DNA of 50,871 nt, from positions 1-50,871 of the forward strand of contig JASBZA010000012.1 in NCBI GenBank assembly GCA_029983685.1. Reading direction: 5' to 3'. This document shows, in pieces, positions 49,037 to 50,871 of this stretch. Under the pieces are notes generated by a model. The model ran no database searches. It worked only from the letters and a program-made list of their open reading frames with translations, and was not told where the DNA came from. Origin of the DNA: Oscillospiraceae bacterium (GTDB lineage Bacteria > Bacillota > Clostridia > Saccharofermentanales > Fastidiosipilaceae). Numbering within the stretch: position 1 is the stretch's first letter; each line of letters starts with the position of its first letter. Position numbers and translations under genes: made by a program.

Positions 49037-49306
49037 ATGGAAAACAGGAAGCTATTACAAAGTTTATATGAAATTTTGGCCGAGACCAATTCACCTCAAG
49101 CTGTTGAAGACTTGCTAACTGACCTATGTACCTATAAGGAAATCGAAAATATGGCCCAAAGGCTTCTTGCCGCCCGACTCCTGGCCGAAGGTAAAACCTA
49201 TCAGGAAATTACATCTGTCTGTAATATTTCTTCTGCGACCCTAAGCCGTGTATCAAGGGCTCTTCAGTACGGAAAGGGCTACAAGAAACTTTTCGTTGAA
49301 GATTAA
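49037..49306 (+). CDS. TrpR/YerC/YecD family regulator
   Basis: 89 aa, a single TrpR-like helical DNA-binding domain. The HTH is in the second half: LAEGKTYQEITSVCNISSATLSR, here seen as TYQEITSVCN and SSATLSRVSRAL. Firmicute YerC/YecD proteins have this length; their ligand and targets are mostly undefined. It is divergent from the GH88 gene and convergent with the amino-acid permease gene, so its target cannot be read from position. Confidence 0.88.
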   Translation: MENRKLLQSLYEILAETNSPQAVEDLLTDLCTYKEIENMAQRLLAARLLAEGKTYQEITSVCNISSATLSRVSRALQYGKGYKKLFVED

Positions 49307-49312
49307 CACCTC

Positions 49313-49969
49313 TTAGGCTGTTTCGAAATAGGCCAGATGATCTTCCAAGCTTTTAAAGAATTTACTTAAGAGTGTGGTGAAAAGAAGATAGAAAATTCCG
49401 GTGTAGAACAAGGGCCAAATCAGACCTTGGCTGGTATAGCGTTCAGCTACTTTAATAATTTCCGCCACTGCAATGACCCGCACAAGAGATGTGTCTTTTA
49501 CCAGAGTGATAATTTCGTTACTCATCGGCGCCAAAATATTTTTAAAAATCTGTGGGAATAACACATAACGGAAAATCTTCCCCCTACTTAAGCCCAAAAC
49601 CAGTCCTGCCTCGGTTTGACCTGATGAAACGCCTTCGTAACCGCCTTTATAGATAACAGCAAAGTAACCGGCATAGTTTATGCCAAAGGTTATTAGAGCT
49701 GCCAGAAAGCGATTTTGTGCGAAAATAACTCGGCCGAATAAAAGGCCCGGTGAAAAGAAAACAATCAAGAGCTGCAACATCAAGGGCGTTCCCCTAATGA
49801 GGAGAATCAATGTCTCGCTGGCCTTTCTTAAAATTTTACACTCGGATTTCAATGCAAACATCAATAGCAAGCCCAAAGGAAGAGCTAAGATTAGTGTTAG
49901 ACTAAAAAGGGCCAAAGACACACCGAAGCCTTTGGCCAATTCCCATGTAATAATCCCAAACATAGACAT
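49313..49969 (-). CDS. Polar amino-acid ABC transporter permease
   Basis: 218 aa with five membrane segments. HisM/GlnP-type features: LILLIRGTPLMLQLLIVFF and the EAA loop EAGLVLGLSRGKIFRYVLFPQ, here split, plus KDTSLVRVIAVAEI. Starts right at the end of the binding-protein gene (one-base overlap). No ATPase gene follows: the next gene is convergent. Confidence 0.93.
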   Translation of the reverse strand: MSMFGIITWELAKGFGVSLALFSLTLILALPLGLLLMFALKSECKILRKASETLILLIRGTPLMLQLLIVFFSPGLLFGRVIFAQNRFLAALITFGINYAGYFAVIYKGGYEGVSSGQTEAGLVLGLSRGKIFRYVLFPQIFKNILAPMSNEIITLVKDTSLVRVIAVAEIIKVAERYTSQGLIWPLFYTGIFYLLFTTLLSKFFKSLEDHLAYFETA

Positions 49970-50796
49970 TATTGCGGCAAGGCTTGGCTTAACTTATAGC
50001 GATTGGCTAACTCTTTTAGGCTATCATCCTTCATCTTCGCCTCGAAGAAAGCATCGGCTTTATCGACTAAATCTGACCCTTTTCGGAAAGCCACTACATA
50101 GTCCTCTGTTGCACTGTCTAAGACTTCCGGCAAGGGAACCAGACCTTGGAAATTGCTTCCCTCTTTATTAGTAAGATACTCAGCCATAATAAGATCGATT
50201 ACACAAGCATCAACCGTACCCATCTTAAGTTCAGTCAAGCAATCGATTTGAGCCGTTTTCTCTATATACTTAACATCAGATAAATTCTCTTTAATATAGC
50301 TTTCACCCGCTGAGCCGGCCTCGGCGGCAACACTTAACCCATTCAGATTTTCTATAGACTTAATATTCTGCCCTAATTCAGGTTTAACCACCAGACACTG
50401 CTTGTTAGTAAGATAGGCCTTCGTGACGCCCATTTCCTTAGCCCTGTCTTCTGACCAAGTTAAACCGTTCCATATGCAGTCAATGCTTTTGGCTTGAAGT
50501 TCGACTTCCTTAGACTCCCAGTTTATTTCCTGGAACTCGACCGAAACACCTAAATCTTCTCCGAAGGCTTTAGCCAGGTCGGCATCAAAGCCCACCCATT
50601 CTTCACCTTCCATGTAGTCCATAGGTTCAAATCTGGTAACGCCCACGACTAAACTCCCCTTATCTTTAACATAGGACAAATCAGAAGCTCCCTTGCTCGA
50701 ATTCTCTTTGCCGCAAGCTCCAAGCGTCAGCAAAGAAGCAGCAGTCAGGGTCCAAGCGGCCAATTTTTTAATCGTATTCCTCAATGCTTTTTTCAT
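49969..50796 (-). CDS. Amino-acid ABC transporter substrate-binding lipoprotein
   Basis: 275 aa from ATG 50796; an earlier in-frame GTG at 50805 lies inside the AGGGTGG ribosome binding site. Signal peptide with lipobox LGAC (Cys28). Family-3 solute-binding domain: LVVGVTRFEPMDYMEGEEW, GFDADLAKAFGEDLG and NGLTWSEDRAKEMG fit polar amino-acid binding. Acts with the downstream permease. The 75 bases upstream to the window end contain a TATAAA but no clear -35. Confidence 0.93.
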   Translation of the reverse strand: MKKALRNTIKKLAAWTLTAASLLTLGACGKENSSKGASDLSYVKDKGSLVVGVTRFEPMDYMEGEEWVGFDADLAKAFGEDLGVSVEFQEINWESKEVELQAKSIDCIWNGLTWSEDRAKEMGVTKAYLTNKQCLVVKPELGQNIKSIENLNGLSVAAEAGSAGESYIKENLSDVKYIEKTAQIDCLTELKMGTVDACVIDLIMAEYLTNKEGSNFQGLVPLPEVLDSATEDYVVAFRKGSDLVDKADAFFEAKMKDDSLKELANRYKLSQALPQ

Positions 50797-50871
50797 AATT
50801 TCCACCCTTCCTGAGTCGTTTTTATAAGATTGCTGAATACACGGGAAACATAAAAATCAATAGCATGAGTC

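Overview
The window looks like a chromosomal segment of a low-to-mid GC Firmicute, probably an anaerobic, host-associated member of the Clostridia. The reasons are family-level: RNase Y, a PgpH/PhoH/YbeY/Era/RecO block, a class I superoxide reductase, DUF881 proteins, QueT, YtcP/LplB-type sugar transporters and strong AGGAGG ribosome binding sites. I cannot name the genus. Almost all genes from 3.9 kb onward lie on the minus strand in long, tightly packed runs.

Layout. (1) 1-3825 is the right end of an integrated element. It has a divergent control region (small minus-strand genes against a CI/LexA-like S24 repressor on plus), a PemK/MazF-like protein, two putative small RNAs, a tyrosine integrase, and a 23-bp stretch resembling the 3' end of a tRNA gene as probable attachment site. 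(2) 3.9-8.7 kb carries an acyltransferase-like protein, an MFS transporter and an XPD/DinG-type helicase with an N-terminal nuclease-like domain. (3) 8.7-19 kb is housekeeping: recO, a fused ybeY-era gene, pgpH, phoH, two DUF881 genes, an RluD-type pseudouridine synthase, lspA and rny. (4) 19-32.4 kb is a long minus-strand series: GNAT, SNF2/SWIM helicase, HelD-like helicase, split threonine/serine exporter, GH20 glycosidase, then queT behind a strongly folded leader, a methyltransferase, a thioredoxin-like lipoprotein, a divergent IspF and larC. (5) 32.5-36.2 kb has a LacI regulator, superoxide reductase, DNA polymerase IV and a ZIP transporter. (6) 36.2-48.9 kb is a carbohydrate locus. (7) The end holds a TrpR/YerC-like regulator and an amino-acid ABC permease and binding protein.

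How the sugar locus seems to work: a binding protein with two YtcP/LplB-type permeases imports short oligosaccharides. A cytoplasmic sulfatase desulfates them and a GH88 unsaturated glucuronyl hydrolase splits the disaccharide. KduI and an RpiB-family isomerase can act on the released unsaturated uronate, and two NahK-like kinases can phosphorylate the N-acetylhexosamine. This is the intracellular half of a glycosaminoglycan pathway; no polysaccharide lyase, KduD, KdgK or KdgA lies in the window.

Most interesting candidates: a 34-aa hydrophobic peptide whose ribosome binding site is perfectly complementary to a downstream segment of its own transcript, with an opposing promoter-like element (type I toxin-antitoxin-like); an unannotated small RNA with a near-consensus promoter and terminator beside the PemK-like gene; the folded queT leader; the YbeY-Era fusion; and the glycosaminoglycan locus with NahK kinases and two alternative isomerases. 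All functional statements are inferred from sequence alone.
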